This document shows, piece after piece, positions 43,673-56,272 of a DNA stretch of 64,000 nt (its first letter is position 1; each line of letters starts with the position of its first letter). The notes under the pieces were generated by a model. It searched no databases, was not told where the DNA came from, and saw only the letters and a program-made list of their open reading frames with translations. Position numbers and translations under genes: made by a program. The DNA is from Hysterium pulicare CBS 123377 (lineage: Eukaryota > Ascomycota > Dothideomycetes > Hysteriales > Hysteriaceae): assembly GCA_000467715.1 (NCBI GenBank), contig AJFK01000895.1, positions 104,474-168,473 of the forward strand. Reading direction: 5' to 3'.

Positions 43673-46600
43673 ATGGCAGAGCAGATCACCCAAGATGTGG
43701 TAAAGGAAGCACAGTCGATGGGTGGCTCTTCGCCCATCGACGCCACTGCAACAACTATCAAGAACTCCGCCGGCGACGGCGAGGCGCACTCGGAATCGAC
43801 GACTGCCAACCCAAAGCCCTCAGACGCACTTTCTACAGTATCCTCGAACGTTACGAGCATGAATGGACCTGAAGTTGATGGTATATTTGATTCGGATACG
43901 GTGAAGGAGAATGAATCAGCGGTGAGTTGTACGAGGGAGATATACGTAGGTGGCATACTGATGTAGGAGCAGTCTTCATCTGCAGATCCCGAAGTCCAAG
44001 GCCAAATTAATCAAGGGTTCGCGGAGCTGAAGGAACAGCTTGTCAATGGAGATTCAGGCGAGCATTCTGCTTCAGAAGATGCGGCTTTTCAGCAGGCTGT
44101 GGCAGATGCCAGCGGTGGGTCAGATACAGACATCAGCCGGCCAGGCAGCGTGGATCCGACGAAAGAGAGGACCGGCCGACACATCAGATCAAATTCTGTG
44201 AAAAAGCCTGCTGCTTTCAAATCTGTCTCAGTGACGAAGAATTTCCTGGCAAAATCCGCTGTGGCTGCGCCTTCGCCGCGACCAGGTGAAAAAGGTACAG
44301 TATCAATATGTTTAATGGAATACGAGGTCATAGCTAACCAAGTACCATAAGTAGCGTCACCGGCTGGACAAACAGCTGCCTCCACCCAACAAACAGCAAA
44401 ACCTCGTCTGGTAGCGAAATCAGGGAGTGGACTTGGAAACGTCCCTCGTTCTGGTCTTGCTAAGATGAACGGAGCTGGCTCTGGGCCAGACGCCAGTAAG
44501 GTGTGGAATAAGAATCAACGTAAGTCTGTACACTACCGTTGGTTCAGATCTTTGAGTATTAACCAGGACATGCAATAGCCGTTCCGCCACCACCACCAAA
44601 GCAATTCACGGACGAAGAGCTAAAACAGCAATACGGCATTCATCTTGCGACTCGCTTACAAGCAGATGAAGCCGGCAAAGAAGCAAAATGGGCAGATATT
44701 GATGACGATGAGGACGACTGGGCGCCAGATACTGTGCAGTGGATGGATGGGACAAAATCTACCGTCACTGCAGTAGAAAACCAACCTCCGCCTGCCGAAG
44801 AAACGAAGCCAATCCCTGCGAAGGATGAGACTCCCGAGTCTAGCAAACCTGCGCCAACTTCGTCCACGAACGTACAGAAACCAAGTTCAACAAGCGGAGC
44901 GAAGACAATATTAAAGCCCGGTGTGCATACTCAAACCAGCTCAAATAGAACCGGATTAGTTTTGAAAGGACAACCGGAGAAGCCCACCTTGGTTGCGAAA
45001 CCTTCTGCTCCTACTGCTGTCAAATCTCCTTGGGCACCGCTACCCCCTGTGGAGAAAGTATCTCCAGTGCAGATCAACCCTCCCGTACAGCAGCCGCCTC
45101 CATCTCGATTCTCGCAACGGGATCCTCACGGGTTTGACGCCTTGCCCCCAGTTTCAGCATCCACAAAAGAGTTGGCCCCAGATGACTTCAATCGCTCTTG
45201 GAGGGAAGAACGCGGTACCAAGGAATTATTCAATTCGCATAGCGGTCGGTATGAGCCTGTTAGTGAGATGCGGCGCGGCTCGCTCCGAGACAACAATTTT
45301 CGGCAACCTTCAGTTCTTCAGAGGCCATCTGCAGGTGCTCCTGCTGAGCCGTCAGCTGCTTTTCAAACTTCTCGCACTAGTGGGGATGGACCAACTTGGG
45401 GTAGGAGGCGCAATTCCTCTAATGTTAGCGCAGGCAGTGGCCGGCGAATGTCTATCGATAGACGTGGCCCAGATATGCCAGTAGTACCCTTTGACATACA
45501 ACGACGGGAATCGCAGTCAATCACTGGATCGGACAATGCAGGCACGGGCCGTCCCGGATTTCTACAGAGAGCTCATCCTTCCGATCATGGTAGCTCGACA
45601 ACTGAGCAACAGCAGCCATGGACACAGCGATCATCCCCGAACGTTAGCCATGCACAGCCTACTTCGCCGTTCGGCTCTGTGGGCTCCTCCGCCGCCATTG
45701 AAGCTGCTCCAGTGGAGAGTGCTGTTGAAGTTCAGAACCGTCTCATGCGCGAAAAGCTTGAGCGCGCAAGGCTTGCGAAGCAACGAGAAAAGGAGGCAGA
45801 GGAGAAGGAAGAAGCTGCCCGAAAGGAACGCCTGAGGAAAAAAATGGAGGCAATGGGCATGTCCTTGAATGAGCCAAAGTCCAAACCCAAAGAGCGTTCC
45901 CCGGCACGCTCTGCTGAGAAGCCTCCCCACAAGGACAAGGCCGTACCGGCGCCTGTTCAGTCGCCTCCAAAGCCCCCAGTGCCTACCTCAGAGGGAGAAG
46001 TTGCTCAGTACGGAATGATGAAGGTTCATCAACCTCACCCAGTCAAAAAGATGGGCCACACTCCTCCTCCGCCCGTCACTCAGACAGAGCCCAAGTCAAC
46101 GTCCAAGCCAGCAGACGTTGCGCCGAAACGGACGCCCTCCCCTGTCAAGTCGCAAAGGCCCGAGGTTCAGCCGAAGCCAAGCCTTCCCATTGAGAACTAT
46201 TCACAAGGTGAAATATCTCATTCACTCAATGCACCAGGCAAATTTTTCAATAGAGACAATAGCTCCCAGCCACCTGGATTAGAACAATCGCAAGGCCAAC
46301 AATTGCAAGGAGAGGCCCGTGCCCAAGTACTTAAGGCTGGCCACCCTTCGTCTCAAGCCTGGAAACCTTCTCTTCCTCAACAAGACTCTCGCAATTCTTG
46401 GAATACACTTCCAAATTCTACTTCTAACGTTTGGGGTCCTCCTCAACATAAAGATCGCGCTCTCGGCAACGGCACGTTTGATACGGCCTACAGCAGAAGT
46501 CATCCAGCTTCGCATTCTCAACCACCTCAGTCACACATCAACCAACAGCCAGCGCCAATTGGCTTGCCTCCGTCACTCAAGTTCTCGCCGTCGCAGTCAC

Positions 46601-48129
46601 AAGCAACTCCAAACCAACCTCCACCTTTCAATCAGCCAAACATGCATATCAAAGTCACCGATGTCCCTGTTCCGGCTGCTCAGCAAACACCTCGCCTGCG
46701 CGACATGAGACATTCGCCTGGTCCGATCGCCCCGCCAACCACTACTGTCAATCATTGGGGCAACTTTTCCACGCAGATCAAGAGCGACGATGACGTCCGT
46801 GCCAAGCAACTCAAAGAACAGTATGAGCAATCCGGCGGCGACACCCAGCGCGCTAAGCTCCGTGAGAGACATCTTTTGGGCGAAGTTGATACCATTGCCA
46901 ATCGCAGCAATGTTCAGCCTCAAGTTGGCAAAGCCGAAAGTGCTCCCGCGGTCAAGGTCAACGCTCATCAACAACCCGCCGTGTCGCAAGCTGCCACACC
47001 GGAGCAACACCCGAAGGTTGAGACTGCTGCACCATCTCAGGGCGAAGTGCAAGTAACTGGGCAGAATGCCAAGTCCTCACGATTCTTCCCTCGCACTCAT
47101 GAGGCTGCTCCTCAGCCAGCGACTGCCTCGAACAAATTTGACTCACCCCCACCACCAGAGGTCGAGTCTCATCCCGTCTACGATGGCGATGCCAACCATC
47201 CGAATGTGAAGATGCCTCCGCCAATTCCGCGTGTCAAATTGCCAACCCCGGCGGCCCCAGCAACTCAAGCGGCTCCGGTGGCAGCTGCGGCGCCGGTCAC
47301 CATCCCCTCCAGTCTTGGTGCGCGTCCTCTTGCGGCTACACAGGAATGGCAAGCTCGATTCAACGGTCTCCTGTATGGCACAGCCACGCGTCCCCAGAGT
47401 TCAGCTCCTGCTGTACAGACTCCTGCCTCCACGACGCCTGCTCACCCGAAGCCTGCGCTCGCTGTCACATCGGCATCTAAGGCGCCACTCGATGTTCCGA
47501 AACAAGCAACCTCTGCTACGGTTTCCCTTCCACTGAGAGTCGTCAAGAAGTCTTCTTTCGCAGATGACAGCAGCGATGTTGTTTCTCGTGTCACTGCCGA
47601 GGAAGCTCTCCTTGAAGAGCGGGAGTTCGGCTCTTTGCCTATCATCAAAGTTCCCAACGTCCCTCACTTGGCCGTCAACGAGCCTCCAATTTCGATCCCG
47701 ACCAACCGTCCGAACTCGAAATTCCAGCGCCCTGTGGATGTGCGCAGCAAGACACAATTCGACCTCGCTGACGAGAATCACAATGCTGAAGGTACTGAGG
47801 TCATCATACATCTTCTCAACATGGCTCGCTCCATCACGAAGACTGTTCCGAGACCCTCCCGTACTCGCAACAAGAATTCACCCTATAGCAAGTCCAACAA
47901 GCGGAACTTCACTTCTAATGGAGCAGTCAGCAACATCTCTCAGAATCCTCGTTCACGCAAGCCATCTTCTGGCTATCAAGGCCAAGGATCACCTTCACAG
48001 AACTCGACTCCTCGTCCTACTACTGGCGGCAATAGCCATCGAAACTCCAGTGGTAGCAATGCTTGGGGCAACAGTCGCTCCAGCAGCAATTCCTGGAACA
48101 AACGCACCGCTCCTGGTGTTGTGCACTGA
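43673..48129 (+). CDS. Large disordered protein with acidic Trp motif and coiled coil
   Basis: Four exons (43673-43921, 43967-44294, 44352-44519, 44579-48129) give 1431 aa. The start at MAEQITQDV was preferred to an upstream in-frame ATG at 43598. The protein is mostly Pro/Ser/Gln-rich and disordered. Ordered spots are a helix with KQFTDEELKQQYGIHLATRL, then the conserved-looking acidic motif KWADIDDDEDDWAPDTVQW at about 283-302, and a charged coiled coil (LMREKLERARLAKQREKEAE) at about 635-680. A RAKQLKEQYEQSGGDTQRAK-type helix follows near 985, and near 1305 the QFDLADENHNAEGTEV segment precedes an Arg/Lys/Ser-rich tail. The composition suggests an RNA-granule or translation-related protein, but no RNA-binding domain is visible. 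I do not recognise a named orthologue. Confidence 0.85.
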
Positions 48130-51100
48130 GCTTCTCTTCTCATTTCTTCGCGAACATTCGCTCACCTGCATCTTCGGCGCGGCAGTTCCTACCGGAGTGG
48201 AATGGAATGGGTTTTGGGTAATTAATTGCATTATCGACATCTTCTTTGCTCATCACATCATACCTCTTTTTTCTCTATTCATGTACCACATCACTTTTGT
48301 TCGCGGTACAGATGAGCAAAGTTTATTTTTGCTACACTTTTTCTCGAAACTACACTTATGGGCTTTCTTATTATCGTCCCATACATCGTCAGATCCACAC
48401 ACATTATGGCAGGTGCGTTAATTATTGGGAGAAAGGGAAATCCTTACTACTACTCGTTTGTAGTTTTACTATTCTCGGAGTGATAAGTCGTCTTATGGCT
48501 GACTGACTACTCTTTCAACGACGTTTTACTGCTAGCTAGTCTGGTGAATGGACGTCGAGAATAGGAAACGGAAGAGGGATTGCCTTTCCGCAGCTAGCTC
48601 TGTGCGTGGTCGTGTTGTTTTTGTCTCTAGATAGAGAATACAACTGTGATAACTTCATATCTCTTCTATCTCTTGCTTGAATTGTGACGCTCTTGACTTC
48701 CCCTCCCCCTCAACGCCCTACATCGAGTCTCACACTTTCACGCGCAACATGCTTTAGGATGTTAAAGGCTCTAGTAATATCTCCTCTAATCACCCTCAAC
48801 AGTTCAACCAACACCAAATTCCCATCCACACCTTCCCTCCCACCAAATTCCCCACCATTTCCCGTCCCGTAACCCACCCCATCCTTCAAAGCGTCCCAAA
48901 CCCACCCGTATTAAAAATCCCATTGCAAACCCAAAAACAGTATAGGCGGGATCCAGCCCCTCGCGTACTTGAGCGTAAAACACGCTTCGTCCATCTTGTA
49001 CTGCTTGACGGCGCCGCGGCGGAGATGGTTCAATCATTGAACCCAGGAAACGAAATGGTAAACGGAATATCCAACCATGTCATAGAAAAGTGTCAATCGA
49101 TGTTTTGAGGGAGGACGCAGAATAGTAGAATATCCCGTGGCTTTCTCTATCCTACGAACGGCGAAGTAAATATGAATCAAATCAGTCGACTGTAAGACTT
49201 CTGACTGGTGAGACAGTTCACGAGTTGCCTTGGTCCGTCATCTGGAACTGTCGCGAGTGACCTAATCGAGATGGTAAGGCAAACGCAATATCTAAGACAA
49301 GCTCATTCAGGACAGAACGCCGACTTCAGCCTCAAAGGCACGAGATTCAACTAATACGATGCATCGTGCTGAAGAACAGGACAGAATGTACAAACATCAT
49401 TGCTGCTGCTATTTGTCTAAGACATCGTAAACTTCACATAGTCAGCAATATCTTAAAATTCCTGGACTGTCAATCCCTAGGTTGCGAGAGCTACCATCAA
49501 CGACATTACTGATCGGAAGGGTCATCAAAGCTAGACTGGCTCAAACCAAACCCTCGATAAACATTACGCGGGACCAATGGTCAGAATCATATATTGTGCG
49601 TTAGCAATCCTGGCAGGCATCGCCAGCGCAGTGGCCGCTGAATGGTCCTTCAAACAACACTCCTCCTCCGGCAGAACTGACCTCAATTCGTCGATGTCAT
49701 TCCTCAAATTACTACAACGACATGCGCTGCGATGGGTACAGGCGAGTTTCCACTCGCTAGGCTCTAAATGCGGCTTCGCGATCGGCTGTCCCAGGGAATA
49801 GCCCGACTGTTCTGCAGACGCGTGTGGAGATGCGGAGCTCTTCAAACAAGATGATCGTGAATGGGTTGTATGTGGACCTGGGCAGTGGATGGGTCATCCA
49901 TGCGAAGGCATGCCAAAGAAGAGCCGTATATTATAGATTTTATGGGATGGATGAGGATGGGAGGTGAGACGTAGGAGCTGGCAGATGGGTAGTGTTGGAG
50001 ACAGTTTACTGGATGAACAGCTCTAGGATGAACGGAGTTTGCGTTGCTGTGCAAAACGCGGGTTTTGGGATGGTTCGGGAACGAGAAGATGGTGCGGATA
50101 GCCTTATGCTATTTGCTTACGAGTTACGGAATTCGAAGGTCTAGAGAGGAGATCATCCCAGGATTGTCGGCCTATTAGAATCTTGGAAGATGACATCTAT
50201 CGGACTTCGTGAGATAAGGATACGAATGCGGAATCAATGCTATACATTTCACGTCTATAACTACCTCCAACTTCTGCCTTGATGTCCTCATCGGGCCTAC
50301 CGTGGCTGCATGTAATGCCGTCTTTGTGAAGCTATGTTGCTTCTGAAACGTACTCTTCTTCTAATGCATTTCTTTGGAATGGCCTTGATGATCCTTCCAT
50401 TGGCTCCCCAAGCCCCTGGATACGCCACGTTCTAATACAGTTGCTGTTCAGCCTCGCTATTTGGGTAAGCACAGCTAATGGAAAGATTAGCCCATCTATG
50501 GCCTAAATTGCAAGCCTTGGTAAGCAGCCGCAACGGAACGGGACGCAGCCACCAAGGCTAAGGCGGCAAACGTACAAAAGACTGGTCGTAATCGTTTCAT
50601 TTCAGTGAGCGGCCGGCGTAGCTGTAACGAATGCTGTGCGAAGTCGTTCACGGTGAGGCCGCAGCGTTCGATTCGTTCAGCAAGTCGAAATGCGGAGAAG
50701 ACATGCAAAAGCACGGCATCGAACATGCAACAAGGAGGAAGAGGAAGCATGGATGTCGTTGGCGTGGCGCTTCCAACATGCACTCAGCCACGTGAGGTCA
50801 GCCTCGTGGGGCTATTTCCAGGGACTCCCGCAATTCATCCCGAACGTTCCTCAACGTCTGACCATCTTCCCGGAGAACAGTCGCACAAACCTCAACTGAG
50901 CAATCTAACGAGGGGCCGGAACACTACCTTGGGTAACTTTCTACTCCAAATCGGGTTCAACGCCATCAAGCGCCTTATAATTGGTAGCGGGCTGAGGATG
51001 CAGGTGTACGGGGGCTCAACCTCATCCACGGATCTTACTCCTAGATCTTCGAGTATATGTGACAGCCATGATCCCTTTACGAGGAAGGCTCCCTCCCTTC

Positions 51101-51207
51101 CATCTTTCTGATTGAAAGCTGTCATCTCTGTGACGTTGCCATTTATCTGTTCGTATTTCCTTTTAGTCTACGTTTCGTGCTGCTAAGCCTTCTGGCTCCT
51201 CGTCATC
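48130..51207. other. Long gene-poor region
   Basis: About 3 kb with only one weak candidate gene (49577-49801). Other frames are short or mutually overlapping on both strands (for example 50496-50783 minus and 50605-51111 plus). No RNA gene or repeat was recognised. Confidence 0.45.
49577..49801 (+). CDS. Possible small secreted protein
   Basis: A 74-aa frame beginning with a convincing signal-peptide shape (MVRIIYCALAILAGIASAVA, cleavage plausible before EW). The rest is short, basic and Ser/His-rich with two cysteines near the end (SKCGFAIGC). There is no recognised domain, and a longer frame exists on the opposite strand at 49564-49845. It could be an effector-like protein or a chance frame; nothing else supports it. 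Confidence 0.22.
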   Translation: MVRIIYCALAILAGIASAVAAEWSFKQHSSSGRTDLNSSMSFLKLLQRHALRWVQASFHSLGSKCGFAIGCPRE

Positions 51208-52235
51208 ATGTCAGAAGCACTGCCACGCCCAATGTCTGTCGTTGCTCCCGTTGAACCCTCTCTGCAACAACGCTCACTCGGTCGACAAGCTCTTTCACGA
51301 CTGAATTCTTTACGTCGAGATCGAAGGAATTGCTCGGAGGCCAGGGATGAAGCGAGACCTGACAGTGTTACCATCGATGATAGTCGGATAATGGCACCTT
51401 CAAAGGCCTATACCGTCACGAGAGCGAACAGCAATGAATCTTTATCAATACATTTACATATAGCCAACGATTCGAGGTTGCCAATATCGAAGCCGATCGG
51501 ACAACCTTACTACCCAACCGCTTCGCAATATGGAGGATCTCAGAGATCGATATCGCGATTCGACGAACGCAACACTCCTGATGTGGAAGTTACGAGAGAA
51601 AAACTATCCCGCCGGCCGAATTGTTGTTGTACGGGATTGACGAGCATACTGCGGTTTGCTTTACGAACCGCTGTGATCGCCTTGAGTGGAGCGGTGACCG
51701 GTCTGGCAGCATACTCTTTATATCAGTATGGCAATAAGAATCTGGATCTCAGGAAAGGAGAGCTTCCCATTACATGGCCGGCACATACAAGACTCATCCC
51801 TACTTTAATTCTCTTCAGTGTCGGCTTCCTCAACTTCCTCCTCGCCGTTACCGTGCTGGTCCTTTCAGCGAAGAGACGACCTTCAATACCGCGACGCTTC
51901 CGAGATTCTCGTTTTATATTTGGCTTACTCGCTATTGTACTATGGGTTGGAGGTGTGGCTACATTCAAAATACTGGACAATGCCAGCAAGGCAGGCCTCC
52001 AGCAGTATTCTTGCACCAACAAGAATATAATAAATAATGGGAAACACGTCTATGGAGGAATCTGCACAGACCTAGTATGTTGTCACTCCTCTACCATACT
52101 TGCATCAATTGACAAAGCATACAGAACATTGCCTTTTATTTTGCGATAAGTGCAGCAGCGGTGGAACTCGTTTTACTAATGTCACTCTGGCGCACCGTAG
52201 CAAAGTCACCACGTTTCTATGTCTACAACGCCTGA
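51208..52235 (+). CDS. Four-transmembrane protein of unknown function
   Basis: Two exons, 51208-52074 and 52125-52235, with a 50-nt intron, give 325 aa. Residues 1-135 are cytosolic-looking, basic and Ser-rich. A Cys triplet at 139-141 (CCCTG) just before the first membrane segment is a likely palmitoylation site. Membrane segments are at about 147-172, 197-220, 235-254 and 290-311. The last is encoded by the second exon (FYFAISAAAVELVLLMSLWR), which a simple ORF call loses. The loop between segments 3 and 4 carries two cysteines (YSCTN, GGICTD) that could pair outside the cell. The layout recalls MARVEL/tetraspan-type proteins, but no family signature is clear. Confidence 0.8.
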
Positions 52236-53219
52236 TATTCGGATGGAAATAATGGATTGCATGCTCTTTACAATGCAACGAAATGCTTTTTGAGATACGA
52301 CTACTAGATTTATGGCTCCTGGGGTGGTATGACCTTCAATGGTCTTCTTTTTGCATGATACCCGGGTTTCAAGACGCCTACTTGTGATTCCATATGTACA
52401 TCCATATACCAATCTCCGTATCCTCTTTCAAACGACCTGTTTGTCTCCCTATTTCTCAATACATCTCCATCACTGCCTGTCTTTATTCTTTCTCAGTTTG
52501 CCGCATTCCCGGTGTTATCAGCGATCACCCACGGAGTACAACATAGGGGAGTTACATTAAAGATTCGGCGGGAAAAATGAAGAGTCCAATAATCATCGAG
52601 GAAACACATCACTCAGTCAGATCCATTTTCCATTTCCTGCAATCACATGTTGAGGCGGGCTCAATTCCGCCCCCACACCGCTCGTTAACGCGCCTTCTCC
52701 GACACGATCGGCTCGCCCAGAGAGCCGCAGCAGGGTCCGACGCCCTAATTGGCCACGAGTCCCAATCCAACGGGCATGTTGGTTCCTGGGCGCTGACTAG
52801 GGCTGACACTGGCCAGCCTCGCAGAATGCTTCTGAAATCATTCCACCAACCTTCGAACTGAGATGCCATGCAACAGGCTCATGCACGCCGTCGTACTACC
52901 GCGTTCCAGGGTCGGCGCACCCTTGATCGCCGTTGTCTTCACAGCCACGAGTTGCCTTTCTCCAATTCCCTTTTCTATATTCGCTTCTTCATATCGGCAA
53001 GATGTGAGAAGTCCAAGTTAGTGTTCATTAACCAGCACCAAGTTTTCTTTCGTTCGAGCTTCAACTGTTACTGTAGCACAAACCATTGACCTTCCACCCA
53101 TTTCACTTGGCGTGGCCCCGTACTTGGACGCCTTAACCACCATACGTCCTATACTTCATATGTAAAGCTCCGCACGCCCCATCTCACTCTTCAATCGTTT
53201 CCTCCCAGCCCCACAACAC
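52236..53219. other. Intergenic
   Basis: About 980 bp between two plus-strand membrane protein genes. The last 100 bp are C/T-rich and leader-like. No gene recognised. Confidence 0.45.
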
Positions 53220-54253
53220 ATGGCGCCAACAAGACCAACGCCAGAGAAACACCCTTCGCATAATGCTCCCATAATCATCGAACAACCTCCCACTCCACTC
53301 TCGCAACCCGCGACAACGCCCACTTCCCCACCTAGAGGCCCGCGCGAAATCTACGCGCCTCGAGAAGCCTACCTCCCCGAAGTCGATTTGAGGAATCGCG
53401 ATGCGGAGGGCTTACAAGTTGATCCCAATGGACAGTATCCGGAACCCATGACGATGACCGAGGGGGAATCTCTTGATTCTGGGGCGGGGAAATGGGCTTT
53501 TTTCGGTGGTGGGAAGGACGAAGCTGGATGGAGGTCGGATCAGTCAGGCTTAATCCCTGCGGAGGAGGGGAGGAGTAGGAAGAGAAACGGGAGGATGTGT
53601 GGACTGCGGAGGAAAGCTTTCGTCATCGTCGTCGTGATAGCGATAATCGTGATTATCGGCGCGATTGCAGGAGGAGTGGGAGGATACGAAGTTGGAAAGA
53701 ACTCCCAGAACAATGAGTATGTTTCTCTCCGCGTCTTTCGTCTTTGCCCCCTTTAATTTCCATTCTCAAAGCGATCCCGATATGGAGAGGAATAGAAAGC
53801 CCAATTCTAACAATACCCTCCAACAGCCCCTCCTCACCCGCGGCCACAAAATCCTACGTAACTTCTGGCACAACAGGCATGGCAGCCCTCCCCTGTACAG
53901 CCGCAACCGCGACCGCCTCCAACGCCCCCGCCGCAACGCCCAACCTGCCAAACCCGTACCTGGCCCCGGGTGCAACCTTCAACATGACCTGTCGGCGCAA
54001 CATCCCGGCCAACACGAAAAACAACGGTAGTCTAGTGACGGACTACCGGCAGTTGGTCAAGTATACGTTTAAAGGGTGCATGGATGAGTGTGCGAGGGAG
54101 AAGGGGTGCTGGGGTGTTACATATGGAGCAGATCTGACGGAGATGCTGGGGAGTGGTGGGAAGGGGGACACGGGGAACTGTGCGTTGATCAATGGGACTT
54201 GGGATGCGGCGAAGCCTGCTGCGACTTGGTTTGCTAGTGCGGTTAAGGAGTGA
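53220..54253 (+). CDS. Single-pass membrane protein with Cys-containing ectodomain
   Basis: Two exons, 53220-53716 and 53827-54253, with a 110-nt intron (TTCTAAC branch, CAACAG acceptor), give 307 aa. Residues 1-132 are a Pro- and charge-rich cytosolic region ending in a basic stretch (RSRKRNGRMCGLRRK). One membrane segment follows at about 133-153 (VIVVVIAIIVIIGAIAGGVG). The outside part is Thr/Ala/Pro-rich, then carries six or more cysteines including MTCRRN, GCMDECAREKGCWGV and NCALINGTW. The Cys-x3-Cys-x5-Cys helix is reminiscent of PAN/apple-like domains. The layout (no signal peptide, basic juxtamembrane region, ectodomain C-terminal) fits a type II orientation. Many ascomycetes have such proteins; the function is unknown. 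Confidence 0.8.
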
Positions 54254-54880
54254 TGTTGTGTTGGGGATGTTTGGGTGAAGAGAAGGGATGGCCATGCCTC
54301 TGCCTGATACTTCATTTTCTGATTTGGTTAATTGTAAATAGTGGTGATGAGGAAGGGTTGTGGATGAGATTACTTGCATAAGTTGGTGTTTCGGGCATTG
54401 CATTTGATATCAACTCATTGAGCTTGCCTTTTTAGTGGTAGCCTTTTTAGTATCTTATATCAACTATACCTACAAAGCATCGCTTTCGCCAATCATCGTG
54501 TAAGTCCACACAGCAAATGCTTTATTTGCCCATCTACAAACCCCACTCTCACAGTACGCTGCCTTTTCATTTTGTATCAGCAGTCACACATACGAACCGG
54601 ACTTTATTGAGCACGTGCCCATCTCCCTAAGGTAAATGAATACGAAAGGGCTGTGTTCCCGCTAGCACGAAACGGGAACCACACGATCCTTTCCCAATAA
54701 TCGACCCTGCAGAAAATCATTCTTACACTCCATACGGAGTTTCAAATAGCCACTCAGGCCCTCGCGCCTCACACGAATACATTCATCTGTACCACATAAG
54801 CCTTTCCACCCACTATCCTTTCCATCTCATACGCATTTTCTTCTTCGCCCAATTCATTCCCCCCTTCCCCTTTTCCTTCT
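54254..54880. other. Intergenic
   Basis: 627 bp between two plus-strand genes; the last part before 54881 is C/T-rich. No other signal. Confidence 0.45.
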
Positions 54881-55120
54881 ATGAAACAAATAAACAACTC
54901 CAACCAAAAGACCGCTAATATGTTCACCCGTCTCAAAACTGCTTTTACCTTCAGCTCCAAATCTTCTCAGACCTTCCACCCTGATGTCCGAAACCGAGAT
55001 CTCCTAGCCGAAGCTAGGGAAGCGGCGCAGAGGGATCCGGTTACGGGGAAGAAAAAGAACAGAGGGGAAGGGAGGAAGATGCACGAGTTGGTGGAGTATT
55101 ATGCGCCACAAAGAGGCTAG
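54881..55120 (+). CDS. Small basic hypothetical protein
   Basis: A 79-aa frame, or 66 aa if the second ATG (MFTRLKTAF) is used. The sequence FHPDVRNRDLLAEAREAAQR followed by a KKKNRGEGRK basic patch and HELVEYY looks like a helical, charged small protein rather than random translation. There is a pyrimidine-rich leader just upstream. The family is not recognised, and no intron or targeting signal is evident. Confidence 0.45.
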   Translation: MKQINNSNQKTANMFTRLKTAFTFSSKSSQTFHPDVRNRDLLAEAREAAQRDPVTGKKKNRGEGRKMHELVEYYAPQRG

Positions 55121-55545
55121 TGAGAATGTATTATGCTTTTGGGTGAGAGATTATTGAAACGAGGTGGAGGCCTTTTTTGTTTCTCTGGGATGGGTATTAC
55201 GGTGTTCGGTGTTTAGAGTAAGATTGGAGCAGATGATCTTTTGGGAAGCTTTTGTCGATGTTGGACGAGCTATGTGAATTCAATCCGCGAAGCATGTGGG
55301 CGTGGGAGTGGATGAAGTTTTGAACGGGTAATGAATGAATTCATCATGTGTGGAACATGGAATTGACGAGAAGAAACCTTTGCAAACTTTTGGGGAGAGG
55401 AAGAAGATATCCCTATCTAGATGGTCTTCACTTCTGAAGAAATCGTCGGACGTTGAACGCCGTATTGGTGGCCCTCGGAATCCAGCCGCTTATCGCTTGC
55501 TTCATAATCATAACTCACCCTCAACCCCGTACCGAACACATCCAT
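55121..55545. other. Convergent intergenic region
   Basis: 425 bp between the small basic gene and the second paralogue. Nothing recognised. Confidence 0.5.
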
Positions 55546-56272
55546 CTACGCATTATGCTGCTTAGCAGCCTGGCCTTCAGGACGGAGAAGGCTATGCTCA
55601 AATCAACAATCTGTTCTCGAAATAAAAGACATGGGGCTTACCTGAAAGTGTCCATGATATCCTCATGGTTTGCTCTCAAATCCATCTCGTCATTGAAGTC
55701 CACCAACTCACGCAGCGTATCCATCGAGATGCCTGGCACGCCCACCGTCATCAACAGAGCAACAACAAGACCATCAGGGTAACCGAAAGGGACCATTGCC
55801 GCTGGATGGTACTTAAAGTCCTCGAACCCGTGCTTGAGTTCGAGCGTCATGAGAAGGAGCCACGCTTCCTCACTTTGGCGCTGCGTAAGCTTCTTTGTAG
55901 CCTATACTCACCCCGGTTACTCAAGCTCCCGAGATCCCATTCCAAGATGAGAGAGAAAAGCACGGAAGAAATACATACCGTGGCCTGCTCGTGATTCTGC
56001 TCGGCCTCAAGCATCATTGCGGCTGCCTCTTCTTGGCTTCGCTGCCGTACGCTTCCAGAGTTCATCTCTGACAGCAAGTTGAGCGAGGTGGTCTGGGCGC
56101 TGAGGCGGATGGCTTTAATGTTCGCATAGTTAGCCAAACGGCGCTGAATCCAGTCTTTGAGCTCCGCGATGATTTCGGCTTTGGTGCCTGTGTGGAGGCC
56201 AGGGATCGCCGGGTTATATCCCTTCTTGACCCATTCTGAGAAGAGCTTGAGTTGGTCGTCTGTGATGGGCAT
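55546..56272 (-). CDS. Hypothetical protein, member B of the two-copy local family
   Basis: Three exons, 56272-55979, 55880-55642 and 55591-55546, with introns of 98 and 50 nt (phases 0 and 2), give 192 aa. It shares with the 404-1401 protein the N-terminal TGTKAEIIAELKDWIQRR helix, an EAWLLLMTLELKHGF segment (EACFLIGTLNKRYGL in the other) and YPDGLVVALLMTVG. The introns sit at equivalent positions with equal phases. Copy B lacks the basic N-terminal 45 residues and the acidic C-terminal exon of copy A. The short last exon (SLLRPEGQAAKQHNA) is uncertain; an alternative acceptor would leave a 31-nt intron, too short to be likely. No signal peptide, membrane segment or known domain. Confidence 0.72.

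Noticed and set aside
47564-48421. A 285-codon plus-strand frame overlapping the end of the 1431-residue protein gene
   Set aside because: It is a shadow of the coding frame in another register that runs on into the 3' UTR; Leu/Ser/Arg-rich without a domain.
50605-51111. A 168-codon plus-strand frame just before the four-TM gene
   Set aside because: It overlaps minus-strand frames and has low-complexity basic sequence without a domain; probably promoter or leader of the next gene.
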